NCBI RefSeq assembly: GCF_029872155.1
Contig: NZ_JARXLA010000008.1
Coordinates: forward strand, 932,501 to 996,500
Direction: 5' to 3'
DNA from: Hyphomicrobium sp. D-2
GTDB lineage: Bacteria > Pseudomonadota > Alphaproteobacteria > Rhizobiales > Hyphomicrobiaceae
DNA length: 64,000 nt
The stretch's first letter is position 1; each line of letters opens with the position of its first letter. This document shows positions 8,009 through 17,676 of this stretch, one piece after another. Position numbers and translations under genes: made by a program. The notes below the pieces were generated by a model. That model made no database searches and was not told the DNA's origin. It worked only from the letters and a program-made list of their open reading frames with translations.

Positions 8009-8896
8009 ATGCGCGCGTTCCTCGCCATTATCGTCATCGCTCTTGGCCTGGCGGCCATCGGCATCTACACCTCAGCGTTTATCGTGCACCAGAACGAGCA
8101 GGCGCTCGTGCTGCGCTTCGGTGAGCATAAGCGCGTTGTCAATCAGCCCGGCCTGAACTGGAAGCTGCCGCTGATCGACACCGTCGAAGTGTTCGACAAG
8201 CGCATCCTGGATCTGGACAGCCAGCCGCAGGAAGTGACCGCATCGGACCAGAAGCGTCTCGTGGTCGACAGCTTTGCTCGCTATCGCATCGTCGATCCGC
8301 TGAAGTTCTACCAGACGCTGCGGTATCAGGAGGCTGTACGCTCGCGCCTTGGCCCGATCGTTGAATCGGCTCTGCGGCGTGTGCTTGGTGGCGCAACCTT
8401 CCAGGATGTTGTTCGCGACAAGCGCGAAGAGCTGATGAAGCGCATCGCCCAGCAGGTGAACAAGGAAGGCGCCGACTTCGGTCTTGAAGTGGTTGACGTT
8501 CGCATCAAGCGGGCCGACCTGCCGAAGCAGAACTCCAACTCGGTGTTCGACCGCATGCGCGCTGAGCGTCAGCGGGAAGCCGCCGAGTTCCGCGCTCAGG
8601 GTACCGCTGAAGCAAACCGCATCCGCGCTACTGCCGACCGTGAGGCAACCGTGATCCGGGCCGAAGCCAGCCGCAAGGGCGAGGAAATCCGCGGTGCCGG
8701 TGACGCCGAGCGCAACCAGATCTATGCCGAGGCTTACAGCAAGGATCAGGAATTCTTTGAATTCTATCGTTCCATGCAGGCTTACGAGCAGGGATTGAAG
8801 TCGTCGGATACGCGGCTGCTGATCTCGCCCGACAGCGAGTTCTTCAAGTACTTCGCTGATCCGCACGGCAAGAAGCCGACAGCCGGTGCCCAGTAA
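8009..8896 (+). CDS. hflC: FtsH protease modulator HflC
   Basis: Partner of HflK in the periplasm-facing SPFH cage around FtsH. The 295 residues start with one membrane anchor (FLAIIVIALGLAAIGIYTSAFIV), then the band-7 domain (HQNEQALVLRFGEHKRV, LVVDSFARYRIVDPLKFYQT) and a long Arg/Glu/Ala helix ending near ISPDSEFFKYFADP, close to the known C-terminus of the family. The two-base gap from hflK and the next gene's eight-base gap show one transcription unit. Confidence 0.95.
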   Translation: MRAFLAIIVIALGLAAIGIYTSAFIVHQNEQALVLRFGEHKRVVNQPGLNWKLPLIDTVEVFDKRILDLDSQPQEVTASDQKRLVVDSFARYRIVDPLKFYQTLRYQEAVRSRLGPIVESALRRVLGGATFQDVVRDKREELMKRIAQQVNKEGADFGLEVVDVRIKRADLPKQNSNSVFDRMRAERQREAAEFRAQGTAEANRIRATADREATVIRAEASRKGEEIRGAGDAERNQIYAEAYSKDQEFFEFYRSMQAYEQGLKSSDTRLLISPDSEFFKYFADPHGKKPTAGAQ

Positions 8897-8903
8897 TTAG
8901 GGC

Positions 8904-9089
8904 ATGAGCGACCTTGTTGTCGGACTAGGACTGGTGTTGGTGATCGAGGGCCTCCTGTGGGCCCTCGTTCCCGATCTGGCCAACCGCATGCTGGAGGCTG
9001 TGGCGTCGCTTCCGCAGGCTACGGTGAAGACGGCGGGCTGGTGCTCAGTGCTCGGCGGGTTGGCTCTGGTATGGTTGATCCGCGGCTGA
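8904..9089 (+). CDS. DUF2065 small membrane protein
   Basis: A 61-residue protein made almost wholly of two membrane segments (VVGLGLVLVIEGLLWALV and WCSVLGGLALVWLIRG) joined by a short loop with PDLANRMLEAVASLP. This is the DUF2065 pattern, a tiny inner-membrane protein that regularly follows hflC in alphaproteobacteria. Its role is unknown; gene order suggests it works with HflKC/FtsH. It is only seven bases behind hflC. Confidence 0.88.
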   Translation: MSDLVVGLGLVLVIEGLLWALVPDLANRMLEAVASLPQATVKTAGWCSVLGGLALVWLIRG

Positions 9090-9416
9090 CCGGTCGAAGC
9101 GTTTGCTAAGGCTGGGTGCGAAGTTTGCTCGTTCGCATTGCGCCCGGTCTGCGCCTTATTAACCGCAGGTCTCGTTGACAGCCGCTCGGGCTTGCCATCC
9201 ACTTGCCGCGACTGTCCCGTATCATTGTCGTTGGGATGCATCGCGCCGATTATATGAACGTTCTGGACTTAGGTTCGATGGGGCTTAGTTCGGTGCCAAG
9301 GCAGGGCGTAGAGTTTATTAATTGTGCTCAATCCGCCGCTTGCGCGGGCTACGGTGGCAAGTAAAAGGCCAATGAATTGGCCGGCACGGGACCGACGCCG
9401 GCGGGAGGCAGAGAGC

Positions 9417-11015
9417 ATGAACCAGATGGCGGTGCTTGGTCGTTGGTCGCATTTGGTGCGGAGCGGACGAAAGCGTCTGCATGGTGGGCTGGCAGAGATG
9501 CTCGGATCGCACCGGCGGCGGTCGTCGAGCGCGACGCCATCTCATAGCTTTGTAATCGGCTGCCGTAAGGTTGGCGCCTTCATTTTCTTTGCTCTCACGT
9601 TGATCACAAGCGGCGCTTTGTTCAGCGGATCAGCTGGCGCGCAGCAGCGTGGCCCGCAATCGGTCGCGCCGGTTGCTGAGCAGTTGATCGAGGCGGTGGT
9701 GAACATTTCCACCAGCCAGGCGATCAAGGGTCCGCAGGGCCTGCCGCTGCCGAGCGTGCCGAAGGGTTCGCCCTATCACGAATATTTTGATGAGTTCTTC
9801 GACAACCGCAACGGCCGCTCGGCTCAGGACCGCATGGTCTCCTCGCTTGGCAGCGGCTTCATTGTCGATGGCAAGGAAGGCATCATCGTCACCAATAACC
9901 ATGTGATCGATGGCGCTGAGGAAATTCAGGTCAACCTGCACGATGGCTCGAAGCTGAAGGCCGAGCTTCTGGGCCGCGATACCAAGACCGACATCGCGGT
10001 GCTGAAAGTGAAGCCGAAAGCGCCGCTGAAGGCGGTGAAGTTCGGTTCATCGGCCGCTATTCGCGTTGGCGACTGGGTAATGGCTATCGGCAACCCGTTC
10101 GGCCTCGGCGGAAGCGTCACGCTTGGCATCATTTCGGCCAAGGCGCGCAACATCAATTCCGGCCCGTACGACGACTATCTGCAAACCGACGCCTCTATCA
10201 ACAAGGGCAACTCGGGCGGACCGCTGTTCAACATGGATGGCGAGGTCATCGGCGTGAATACGGCGATCATCTCGCCGACCGGTGGATCGATCGGCATCGG
10301 CTTTGCGGTGCCCGCCGATACGGTTGTGCCGGTGGTGCAGCAGATCACGCAATTCCGCGAAGTGCGTCGCGGCTGGCTGGGCGTGAAAATCCAGTCCGTG
10401 TCCGAAGACATCGCCGCGTCGCTGAAAATTCCCGATAACGTCGGGGCTGTCATTGCGGCACTGACACCGGGCGGCCCCGCGGAGGCTGCTGGCCTGATGC
10501 CGGGCGATGTCATCCTGCGCTTCGACAATGAACAGGTTGCGGGCATGCGCAGCTTGCCGAAGCTGGTAGCGCGTACGCCCATCGACAAGACTGTGCCGGT
10601 GGAAGTGCTGCGCAACGGTGAGCGCAAAGTCCTGCAGGTCACTGTTGGTCGTCTCGCCGATGAATCTGACGCCGCTGCGCCATCCGCGAATGCTGACGGC
10701 GCCCCGGCGACTGCGGACACAGAGCTGTTGGGCATGAAGCTTGCCGAGCTGACGGACGAGCTGCGCAAGAAGTTCGAGCTGGATGCGGATATTATGGGAG
10801 CGGTGGTTACGGCCGTCGACCCGAAGAGCTCAGTGCCCGGCAGCATTCGCCCCGGCGACGTGATCGTGCAGGCCGCCAACGAGCCGGTACGCAGCCCCAA
10901 GGATGTTGTGCGGCGGGTGCAGGCCATCAAGAAAAAAGGCAACCGCTCAACCATCATGCTTGAGCTGGAGGACGCAAACGGTGCGCACCGGTTTGTGTCC
11001 GTGCCACTGGAATAG
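9417..11015 (+). CDS. DegP/Do-family periplasmic serine protease
   Basis: Periplasmic protease and chaperone that removes misfolded envelope proteins. After a long basic N-terminus comes a signal segment (VGAFIFFALTLITSGALFSG, cleavage near AGAQQ). The trypsin-like domain shows His in VTNNHVIDGA, Asp in TKTDIAVLKV and Ser in NKGNSGGPLFNMDG, so the triad is complete. Two PDZ domains follow, the first with GWLGVKIQSV, the second around LGMKLAEL to the end. ATG 9417 has a GGAGG nine bases upstream; an in-frame start at 9324 gives a longer but less natural N-terminus. It stands behind hflKC-DUF2065, a standard quality-control grouping in this order. Confidence 0.93.
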   Translation: MNQMAVLGRWSHLVRSGRKRLHGGLAEMLGSHRRRSSSATPSHSFVIGCRKVGAFIFFALTLITSGALFSGSAGAQQRGPQSVAPVAEQLIEAVVNISTSQAIKGPQGLPLPSVPKGSPYHEYFDEFFDNRNGRSAQDRMVSSLGSGFIVDGKEGIIVTNNHVIDGAEEIQVNLHDGSKLKAELLGRDTKTDIAVLKVKPKAPLKAVKFGSSAAIRVGDWVMAIGNPFGLGGSVTLGIISAKARNINSGPYDDYLQTDASINKGNSGGPLFNMDGEVIGVNTAIISPTGGSIGIGFAVPADTVVPVVQQITQFREVRRGWLGVKIQSVSEDIAASLKIPDNVGAVIAALTPGGPAEAAGLMPGDVILRFDNEQVAGMRSLPKLVARTPIDKTVPVEVLRNGERKVLQVTVGRLADESDAAAPSANADGAPATADTELLGMKLAELTDELRKKFELDADIMGAVVTAVDPKSSVPGSIRPGDVIVQAANEPVRSPKDVVRRVQAIKKKGNRSTIMLELEDANGAHRFVSVPLE

Positions 11016-11106
11016 CCGTGCCGCCAGAGGGTGGCAGGCAAAAGGATCAACTCAGCGACCGTGAGGACGATACGCCGGTCGGCAAATGCATAGCTAGGAG
11101 CAGTTC

Positions 11107-11820
11107 GTGTCCAACAGACATGGTCTTATCGACACCATCATAGACAGCCTCGCGCCGGTGAACCGCGACGGTTACAAGTTCATCGCGATCGCCGCCGGTC
11201 TGGCGCTGGTGTCTTTCATGATCTGGGAGCCGCTTGGCTGGCTGTTCGTGATCGCCGCGCTGTACGTCGCCTATTTCTTCCGTGACCCCGACCGTGTCAC
11301 GCCGCTGCGCGAAGGCTTGATCATTGCGCCAGCCGACGGCCGCATCGCCGCCATCGAGACGGTGACACCGCCGATCGAAATGGGGCTTGGCCCGGAGCCG
11401 CGCGTGCGCATCTCCACCTTCCTCAGCGTGCTCAACGTTCACATCACGCGCTCGCCGGTATCGGGCCGCATCGCCCGCTCGATCTATGTGCCGGGTGCGT
11501 TTCTGAATGCGGCACTCGACAAGGCGAGCGAGGAGAACGAGCGCCGGGTGATGATCATTCAGAAGCCGGATGGTGTTGAGATCGGTGTGGTTCAGATCGC
11601 AGGTCTGGTCGCGCGCCGCATCGTGCCGTTCACCCATGAGGGTGACAACGTGGCGGCGGGCGAGCGTCTGGGGCTGATCCGCTTCGGCTCGCGCGTGGAT
11701 GTCTATCTGCCGCCGGGATACCACGCGCTGGTCGCGATCGGGCAGACGGCAGTCGCGGGTGAGACGATCCTGGCCGATCTGCAGTCGGCTGAGCCCGAGC
11801 GCGTTGCGCGTCGGAACTGA
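11107..11820 (+). CDS. psd: Phosphatidylserine decarboxylase proenzyme
   Basis: Makes phosphatidylethanolamine by decarboxylating phosphatidylserine at the inner membrane. The 237-residue form is the short bacterial type. There is a membrane-associated N-terminal hydrophobic pair (FIAIAAGLALVSFMIW, LFVIAALYVAYFF), then APADGRI, FLSVLNVHITRSP with the catalytic His, and IRFGSRVD. The Gly-Ser of this last motif is where the chain cuts itself to form the pyruvoyl cofactor. Start is GTG 11107 behind AGGAG. pssA, which makes its substrate, lies 90 bases downstream on the same strand. Confidence 0.96.
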   Translation: MSNRHGLIDTIIDSLAPVNRDGYKFIAIAAGLALVSFMIWEPLGWLFVIAALYVAYFFRDPDRVTPLREGLIIAPADGRIAAIETVTPPIEMGLGPEPRVRISTFLSVLNVHITRSPVSGRIARSIYVPGAFLNAALDKASEENERRVMIIQKPDGVEIGVVQIAGLVARRIVPFTHEGDNVAAGERLGLIRFGSRVDVYLPPGYHALVAIGQTAVAGETILADLQSAEPERVARRN

Positions 11821-11909
11821 TAGTTACGCGTGCGGCCGATCCGATCGTTTCGGATCGCCGCACGCACTGCATAAACTCTCGCAAGTTGCGGTAGGAGGCG
11901 TTGTTGGGC

Positions 11910-12797
11910 ATGGATCCGATCATTCCCCGGCTGGAGCGTGAAACGCGCCGCCGCCGTCGCGCGGCGATGTTCCGGCAGCAACGGGTGCCGGTGCGCATGC
12001 TGGTGCCGAACTTCTTCACGCTGCTGGGGCTGTGTGCCGGCCTCACTTCTATCCGCATGTCGATCGAGGGGCGCTATGAGCTGGCGCTGGGGCTGATCGT
12101 ATTCGCTGCGCTGCTGGACGGCATCGATGGCCGGGTCGCGCGACTGTTGAAGGCCTCGTCGCGTTTCGGCGCCGAGCTGGACAGCCTGGCCGACTTCGTG
12201 AACTTCGGCGTGGCGCCCGCGTTTCTGATTTTCACCTGGGGCCTGGGCGATCTTAAAAGTCTGGGCTGGATCTGCGTGATGATCTTCGCGCTGGCTTCCG
12301 CGCTCAGACTAGCGCGCTTCAACGTGGCGATCGATGACGACAAGCCGAAATGGCAGACGGCTTATTTTTCCGGCATGCCCACGCCGGCCGCCGCGATCGT
12401 GGTGCTGCTACCGGTTTATATCGAGCACCTTGGCTTCGGCGAGATCCGCTCATCGCCGTATGTGCTGGACGTCGTGCTCGTCTATACGCTGGCCATCGCC
12501 TTCATGATGGTGTCGACCATCCCGACATTCTCCGGCAAGCTGCTGGGCGAGCGTATTTCGCGTGAGTATGTGCTGCCGCTGTTTATTCTGGCGATCGGCG
12601 TGGTGGCGTTGCTGATCACGTATCCATTCGGAACTCTGACCGGCGCCAGCATCATTTATCTGGCGACCGTTCCGATGAGCTGGAGGCGCTTCCGCCAGAC
12701 GCTTGCCACGGCGCCTGCTGAAGGCGCGGAAAAGCAACCGGCGCCGCCGCACCGGATCGTTGCCATGCGCCAGAGCGATTCACAGAAACAGGGCTGA
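11910..12797 (+). CDS. pssA: CDP-diacylglycerol-serine O-phosphatidyltransferase
   Basis: Joins CDP-diacylglycerol and serine to phosphatidylserine, the step before Psd. The CDP-alcohol phosphotransferase motif is complete: DGIDGRVARLLKASSRFG followed by AELDSLADF, giving DGxxAR...G...D...D. Several membrane helices follow, as in the family, with a Pro/Ala-rich basic tail. ATG 11910 is annotated; AGGAGG at 11893-11898 is closer to two TTG codons at 11901 and 11904, so a start three residues earlier is possible. It ends 48 bases from the convergent ATPase gene. Confidence 0.95.
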   Translation: MDPIIPRLERETRRRRRAAMFRQQRVPVRMLVPNFFTLLGLCAGLTSIRMSIEGRYELALGLIVFAALLDGIDGRVARLLKASSRFGAELDSLADFVNFGVAPAFLIFTWGLGDLKSLGWICVMIFALASALRLARFNVAIDDDKPKWQTAYFSGMPTPAAAIVVLLPVYIEHLGFGEIRSSPYVLDVVLVYTLAIAFMMVSTIPTFSGKLLGERISREYVLPLFILAIGVVALLITYPFGTLTGASIIYLATVPMSWRRFRQTLATAPAEGAEKQPAPPHRIVAMRQSDSQKQG

Positions 12798-12806
12798 AAA
12801 CGTCAG

Positions 12807-12837
12807 CCGCAGCTAGCACTGTTTAGTTGGGCTGCGG
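12807..12837. terminator. Hairpin between convergent genes
   Basis: CCGCAGC (12807-12813) and GCTGCGG (12831-12837) form a stem in the 48-base gap between pssA and the ATPase gene. There is no T-run on either side, so its action as a terminator is uncertain. Confidence 0.35.
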
Positions 12838-12845
12838 TCGTGCGG

Positions 12846-15068
12846 TCAGCGCTGCTGCCGCTGAATAAGCCGCTCGCGCAACGATTTCAGCGTTGAAGGC
12901 TGGTCGCGCTGTTCGTCGGCGGGATTTTCCTGCGCGCCGGCCGGTGGCGTGTTGTCCTTGCGCTGTGCAAAGCCCGAGCGGGGTGCAGCAGCGGCCTGCT
13001 GTGCAAGTGTTGATAGCCGCGACGGTGCGTAGGCGGGCTGTCCCGCCAGAGGCGCGTCGCCGCTGCCTTTGGTGCCGGCGTTGTCGACAGGTGCAGCCCG
13101 GTTTGGCGATGTATCGCTCGATGGCGTCCGCCGCAATGATGGCTCCGGCGCGGCTGGCGACTGGAATTGCGCCGTTGCATCGGCGGAAGGCATCGTGGCC
13201 TCAGCCGAAGGCATGGCAGCGGATGGCTGGCGATAGGGTTCACTTGCGCGCGGCTGGGCAGAGGCAGTATTCGGCGACGAAACCGACGCGCCCGCTGCGC
13301 TGCTGAACGAACCGGCGTCGTCATCAGCGTCATCATCGTCCGGCGTATATTCTTCAGCGCTGAAGCTGGCCGATCCGGTGATGTCGCCACCGGCGCTGAT
13401 GTCGGATGACCGCCACCGCTCGACCACGTTCTCCAGGAAGCCATCGTCACCAACCGACCGCTGCCAATGCTCGGTGAAACGCGCGGTCGTCGATCGCGGC
13501 AGGCAACCGACAGGGAGTTCGTCGAACTTGATGCGCACGGGCAGCGCCACGCCATCACCGAATGCGAGTGCTTCGCGCTGGCCAAGCGATGGCAGGAATT
13601 CCAGCAGGCCCGAGCCGGTATCGCTGATGGCGGACGTTACGATCTCCTGGTCGCGGTCGTTCGACATGCGCAGCGCGAACACTGTGTTGCACTGGGAGAG
13701 AATGGTCGGATCAACCTCGGCCGGGCGCTGCGAGACGATGCACAGCGAAACACCGTACTTGCGGCCTTCCTTGGCGATCTTGGCGATGGCGCGCTTGCAC
13801 GGCTCAAAGCCCATGTGATCGGCGGCGGGCACGTAACGATGCGCTTCCTCGCAAACGATGTTGAGCGGCACCTTACCTTCGCTCCAGTGCGCGAAGTCGA
13901 AGGTCATGCGGGCAAGAACCGACACGACGACGTTGATGATTTCGGTGGGCAGCCCGGTCAGCTCGACAATGGTGATCGGCTTGTTGTTGACCGGCACGCG
14001 GAAGATGCGCGACAGGACCTGCGTCATGCCGTCATAAACCGTCAGCGAGCCGAACATGAAGGCATAGCGCGCATCCTGCGAGATGGAGTCGATGCGCAGC
14101 TTCAACTGACGATAGGGCGACAGATCCTTTTTGTTTTCGAGCTTGCCCATGCGCTCGTCGATCAGGCCGGTAAGGTCTGAGATGCGGTAGGGCACGGGTG
14201 TATCGACGGTGAAGCGCACCTGTTCCGGCATACCCGCGCGGCGCAACGCTTCGCGTGAGCGGCCGGCACTGTAGCGCGCCTTGGCGATCGGGATCAGCTC
14301 CTGCAGGATCTCGATCTCTGCCTTGCGCGATTGATCGGTAATCAGCACCTCGACGACTTCCTCGAAGTTGAGGAGCCAGAACGGAAGCTGCATGTTGCGC
14401 GGGCTGATAACCTCGGCCCATTCGGCAAACGCGGTGGCATATTCATTGTGCGGATCGAGCAGCACGATGTGTGCGGCCGGATTGCGCTCAAGAATGGAGC
14501 GCAGGATCAGCGCTGTTGTGCACGATTTGCCGGTACCGGTGGTGCCCAGAATTGCGAAGTGTTTGCCGAGCAGGTCATCGACCCGGATCATCGCCGGGAT
14601 GGTGCTGTCCTGGCGGATACAACCGATGCGCACGGAGCGGTCGGGATCGCCACAGAACGCGGCGGCCAGCTCGGCCTTCGAGGCAACGCGCACACGATTG
14701 CCGAGTGACGGATAGGCGGTGACGCCGCGCGCAAAGATGGTGGCGTTGCCTTCCTTATCGCGCCAAAGCTCGCCGACAAGGCCCAGTTCCGCGATCCAGA
14801 TTTCGGCTTCGTCCTCGCGCGTTGCAGGCACAGGAACGCTAAGTGCCGACACGATGGCGAGCACGACGGTGTTGGGCGTATCGATGGCCAGCAGCGTGCC
14901 CATGTCGGGCCGCTCACGGAAGTTGATCTGTCCGCCCGGCTGACTATCGAGCAGCACGATCGCCTTCGAGCCGGTGACGGATACGATGCGGCCGATTGAT
15001 TTATCGGTGGGAGGCGTGCTTCTGCCTACGCCGGGGCTGGCAAGCTGCATTGCTGCTGTGTCGCTCAT
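12846..15068 (-). CDS. HerA-type ATPase (DUF87), ATP-binding protein
   Basis: A 740-residue P-loop ATPase of the HerA/FtsK superfamily. A small N-terminal beta-barrel (HAS-like, residues 20-110) precedes the ATPase domain, which has Walker A GTTGTGKS near residue 178, LLDPHNEY after it, and the HerA-type Walker [11 protein letters not shown], then [18 protein letters not shown] with the arginine and sensor segment. The last 200 residues are acidic, then Pro/Ala/Ser-rich, and look disordered. Such proteins are DNA pumps or translocases; no NurA-like nuclease is next to it, so a DNA-end role is not supported here. Its ATG overlaps the stop of the upstream histidine kinase by four bases (ATGA), so the two are translationally coupled. 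Confidence 0.85.
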   Translation of the reverse strand: MSDTAAMQLASPGVGRSTPPTDKSIGRIVSVTGSKAIVLLDSQPGGQINFRERPDMGTLLAIDTPNTVVLAIVSALSVPVPATREDEAEIWIAELGLVGELWRDKEGNATIFARGVTAYPSLGNRVRVASKAELAAAFCGDPDRSVRIGCIRQDSTIPAMIRVDDLLGKHFAILGTTGTGKSCTTALILRSILERNPAAHIVLLDPHNEYATAFAEWAEVISPRNMQLPFWLLNFEEVVEVLITDQSRKAEIEILQELIPIAKARYSAGRSREALRRAGMPEQVRFTVDTPVPYRISDLTGLIDERMGKLENKKDLSPYRQLKLRIDSISQDARYAFMFGSLTVYDGMTQVLSRIFRVPVNNKPITIVELTGLPTEIINVVVSVLARMTFDFAHWSEGKVPLNIVCEEAHRYVPAADHMGFEPCKRAIAKIAKEGRKYGVSLCIVSQRPAEVDPTILSQCNTVFALRMSNDRDQEIVTSAISDTGSGLLEFLPSLGQREALAFGDGVALPVRIKFDELPVGCLPRSTTARFTEHWQRSVGDDGFLENVVERWRSSDISAGGDITGSASFSAEEYTPDDDDADDDAGSFSSAAGASVSSPNTASAQPRASEPYRQPSAAMPSAEATMPSADATAQFQSPAAPEPSLRRTPSSDTSPNRAAPVDNAGTKGSGDAPLAGQPAYAPSRLSTLAQQAAAAPRSGFAQRKDNTPPAGAQENPADEQRDQPSTLKSLRERLIQRQQR

Positions 15069-15916
15069 GCTTCACTTTCCCCACGTCCCATGTCGGCAAT
15101 CGGCAGCATCACTTTCACGGTGCTTCCGACACCCTTTGTGCTTTCAATCTTGAGATCACCGCCGTGCAGCTTGACGAGTGCACGGGCGATCGGCAGGCCA
15201 AGCCCGGTGCCTTCGCGCCAGCGGTTATGGCTTGCTTCCACCTGCCCGAACGGCGTTAGCGCCACCGCGATTTCATCCTCGGTCATACCGATGCCGGTGT
15301 CGCTGACGCTGATGATGGCAAGGTGACCGCTGGCTTCGGTCGAGACGGTTACGGTGCCGCCGCTGGTGGTGAATTTCAGTGCGTTCGAAATCAGGTTGGT
15401 GAACACCTGGCGCAGGCGCACGCTGTCACCCAGAACCGATGGCAGATCGCGGTCGATGTTTTCGCGCAGCGTTACGCCGGCGTTTTCCGCGATGAGACGC
15501 AGCGAAGCGGCGGAAACGTGCAGCACTTCACCAACATCGATATCGCGCAGATCAATCGAAAACTTGCCGCTCTGGATCTTCGAGATGTCGAGGATGTTGT
15601 TGATGACGGCCAGCAGATGGTCAGCCGCATCATGAATAAGACCGCCATAGTCCGCGATTTCAGCATCGGAAAGCCGGCGCTGATTGTGTTCGGACATAAG
15701 CTTCGAGAAGCCAATGATGGCATTGAGCGGCGTGCGCAGCTCATGGCTCATGTTGGCGATGAATTCGGATTTGACCTTGCTGGCAAGCTCGGCCTCGACG
15801 CGAGCCGAGCGTTCAGCAACACGCGCCCGATGACGAAGAATAGCATCGCCGAGTAGCGACGCGTACTCGTTCATCAACGACGTATTTTTCTGATTACCGA
15901 TGGGACCCGTGAACAT
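15065..15916 (-). CDS. Soluble sensor histidine kinase
   Basis: A 283-residue histidine kinase with no membrane segment and no recognisable sensor domain. A short coiled-coil (residues 25-50) leads to the HisKA helix [20 protein letters not shown] with the phosphorylated His. The HATPase domain follows: N box [11 protein letters not shown]1 [10 protein letters not shown] box TPFGQ and G2 [10 protein letters not shown]. The C-terminus lies inside the start of the HerA-type ATPase gene, so the two are made together. No response regulator is adjacent. The class resembles PleC/DivJ-like kinase cores of alphaproteobacteria; the input is unknown and may come through a partner protein. Confidence 0.9.
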   Translation of the reverse strand: MFTGPIGNQKNTSLMNEYASLLGDAILRHRARVAERSARVEAELASKVKSEFIANMSHELRTPLNAIIGFSKLMSEHNQRRLSDAEIADYGGLIHDAADHLLAVINNILDISKIQSGKFSIDLRDIDVGEVLHVSAASLRLIAENAGVTLRENIDRDLPSVLGDSVRLRQVFTNLISNALKFTTSGGTVTVSTEASGHLAIISVSDTGIGMTEDEIAVALTPFGQVEASHNRWREGTGLGLPIARALVKLHGGDLKIESTKGVGSTVKVMLPIADMGRGESEA

Positions 15917-16136
15917 TGCCGCATTTGCCGCTGGTTAAGTTCGCACCCTACTGGGCGAGATAATAACGAGCGGTAAACCGGCGTCTGGTCCTGGAACGAA
16001 TAAAACATTTCGCGCCGTATCGGCGCGGCACGATCGGCCCCTGTGCGGGTGGGCAAGCAGGTCTGTGATCGAAATCCCTGTCGATGGGCGGCCGTTTTTC
16101 CAGCCGCCCCCGATCCCATCAGGCGTGTACCGTCGC

Positions 16137-16565
16137 TTATTTTGAAATATCGACCTTGGTAAGCGAGCGGACCTTCAGCCCCGCCAGGCAGGCGTTGACC
16201 GGACCTTCGGTGGTGCGGCAGTCCAGAACGTCGTTGACGAGGAAGCTGCCGATACCGTCGCAGTCGGTGCCCTCAAGGTCGAACAGCTTCACCGTGCGCT
16301 TGTCGGCGCGGACAGGCGCCAGATCCAGCGCCAGACGGCGGCCGATGACGCCATCGGTCTGGAACAGCACCAGATCGAGCTTGTAGGTGTCATAGCTGGT
16401 GGAGGTCGGATTTGAGACGACGATGTAGGCGCGGCAGCCCTTCTCGGATTTCTCAAGCTTGTTCAGTTCGAGCGTGATGTCTTCAGCGGCAGCGCTGTGC
16501 GCAGTTGCGAGGGCGCCGAGAAAGCTGAGGGCCGCAGCCGCGGCAAGGGCAGTTGAGAATTTCAT
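16137..16565 (-). CDS. Secreted protein of unknown function
   Basis: A 142-residue protein with a clear signal peptide (residues 1-27, STALAAAAALSFLGALATA, cleavage near AAAED). The mature part has alternating strands and four cysteines (GCRAYIVV, TDCDGIG, LDCRTTEG, NACLAG). I recall the pattern ELNKLE...GCRAY...KLDL from small alphaproteobacterial periplasmic proteins, often annotated as Tat-pathway signal proteins, but no twin arginine is present here. Start 16565 is chosen because the hydrophobic signal follows directly; the upstream open frame is not protein-like. Function unknown. Confidence 0.75.
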   Translation of the reverse strand: MKFSTALAAAAALSFLGALATAHSAAAEDITLELNKLEKSEKGCRAYIVVSNPTSTSYDTYKLDLVLFQTDGVIGRRLALDLAPVRADKRTVKLFDLEGTDCDGIGSFLVNDVLDCRTTEGPVNACLAGLKVRSLTKVDISK

Positions 16566-17082
16566 GTCACTCACAGGAGGCAACCGCGTTCGTCGGTTTG
16601 CTTGGCTGAGGCTTCCTGCGGGCTGAAAGGAGCATTCCTGATTTTGCCCATTGAAAGCCGGATGATGGATCGCGGCCGGCAGCCGCAGAGACGGTATTGC
16701 AGTTCGCTCGTTGCGGCTGGTGTCACATGGCGTCGATGCCCGGCATGGTCGTCTGGTCCTCCCCCACAAACGGTAGTCGGCGCTGGGCCGGTCTGCCGTT
16801 TCTCCTGCGATTATCGTTAAGTGCACCGCCAGCCTGATCCTGGCTGTGAAGCGCCCTTTTTGGGCAGGTAACACCGTCAGTATGAGGCCTGTCAAACTCC
16901 GAAGACCGCTGAGGAACGCCGGAGATGGCGTGAAGCCGCCATCCGCGAATTATTCCCTGTGCTGATGTGGTTCGGACACAGCGTTGGCCCTGCATTGGGG
17001 CGCGCATCGGCGAGAGCGTTCGTATTGCATCGCAGCGTAGCGCAACAAACGAAGGCGATGGCTGCCAGAACCGAGGAGGGCT
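16566..17082. other. Intergenic region, no gene seen
   Basis: About 520 bases between two minus-strand genes. Open frames here are short, overlapping and without ribosome binding sites. No hairpin with a T-run and no RNA gene could be recognised. Confidence 0.5.
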
Positions 17083-17451
17083 TTACATCGGCGTGACGTA
17101 GGCGCGGCCTTCGATGACGTCATAGCGGCAGATCGGCGTGGCGCGATCATCCAGGGTCAGCACCACATGCGGATGGCGGAAGCGGGCTGGCCATTGCTCG
17201 CTATCGAGTTGCCAGATGCGGACGTCGACATCCGCGCGTCCGATAACCAGGTCCACCGATGCGGGCTGGGTCCATAACGGCATTGCGCTCGCGGATATTA
17301 TTTCCGGCGGTGCGCTCTGGCAGGCTGCGATGGCGCGGTCACGATAGGCCTGCAGCAGCGCTTCTTCAGCGCCGTCCCGATACAGACGATCCTGCGCCCA
17401 TAATTTCGCAACTGCGAGAACGGCCAGAACTGCGACGACGACTTTCAGCAT
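17083..17451 (-). CDS. Small exported or membrane-anchored protein, unknown function
   Basis: A 122-residue protein starting MLKVVVAVLAVLAVAKLWAQ, one hydrophobic segment that is either a signal peptide or an anchor. The mature part has two cysteines (AACQSAPP and PICRYDV) that could form a disulphide, and strand-rich text (VDLVIGRADVDVRIWQ, HVVLTLDD). I recognise no family. Start 17451 places the hydrophobic stretch at the N-terminus; the frame is open 14 codons further. It is divergent from the dehydrogenase gene to the right. Confidence 0.7.
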   Translation of the reverse strand: MLKVVVAVLAVLAVAKLWAQDRLYRDGAEEALLQAYRDRAIAACQSAPPEIISASAMPLWTQPASVDLVIGRADVDVRIWQLDSEQWPARFRHPHVVLTLDDRATPICRYDVIEGRAYVTPM

Positions 17452-17676
17452 TGGCGGGTGACCTTCACCCGTGGGGCGATCCGCGCCGCCCACACGCGCA
17501 GGTGCGGCATTTGCTGCATTCGCAGCATTTGCAGATTGGAGACCGGCAGAGTTTCACTATCCATGGTGAACAAAGCGTTGCCGTAGGGCATCGCCGCGCT
17601 TGTCAGAGCGGCCCCATTGCGGCATGGATCGCGCCAGCAACGATGCACTCATACCTTAGGGGGAGAACCCGTTCCC

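Noticed and set aside
9324-9416. Longer N-terminus for the DegP-like protease
   Set aside because: The extra 31 residues are not signal-like and the better ribosome binding site (GGAGG) stands before ATG 9417.
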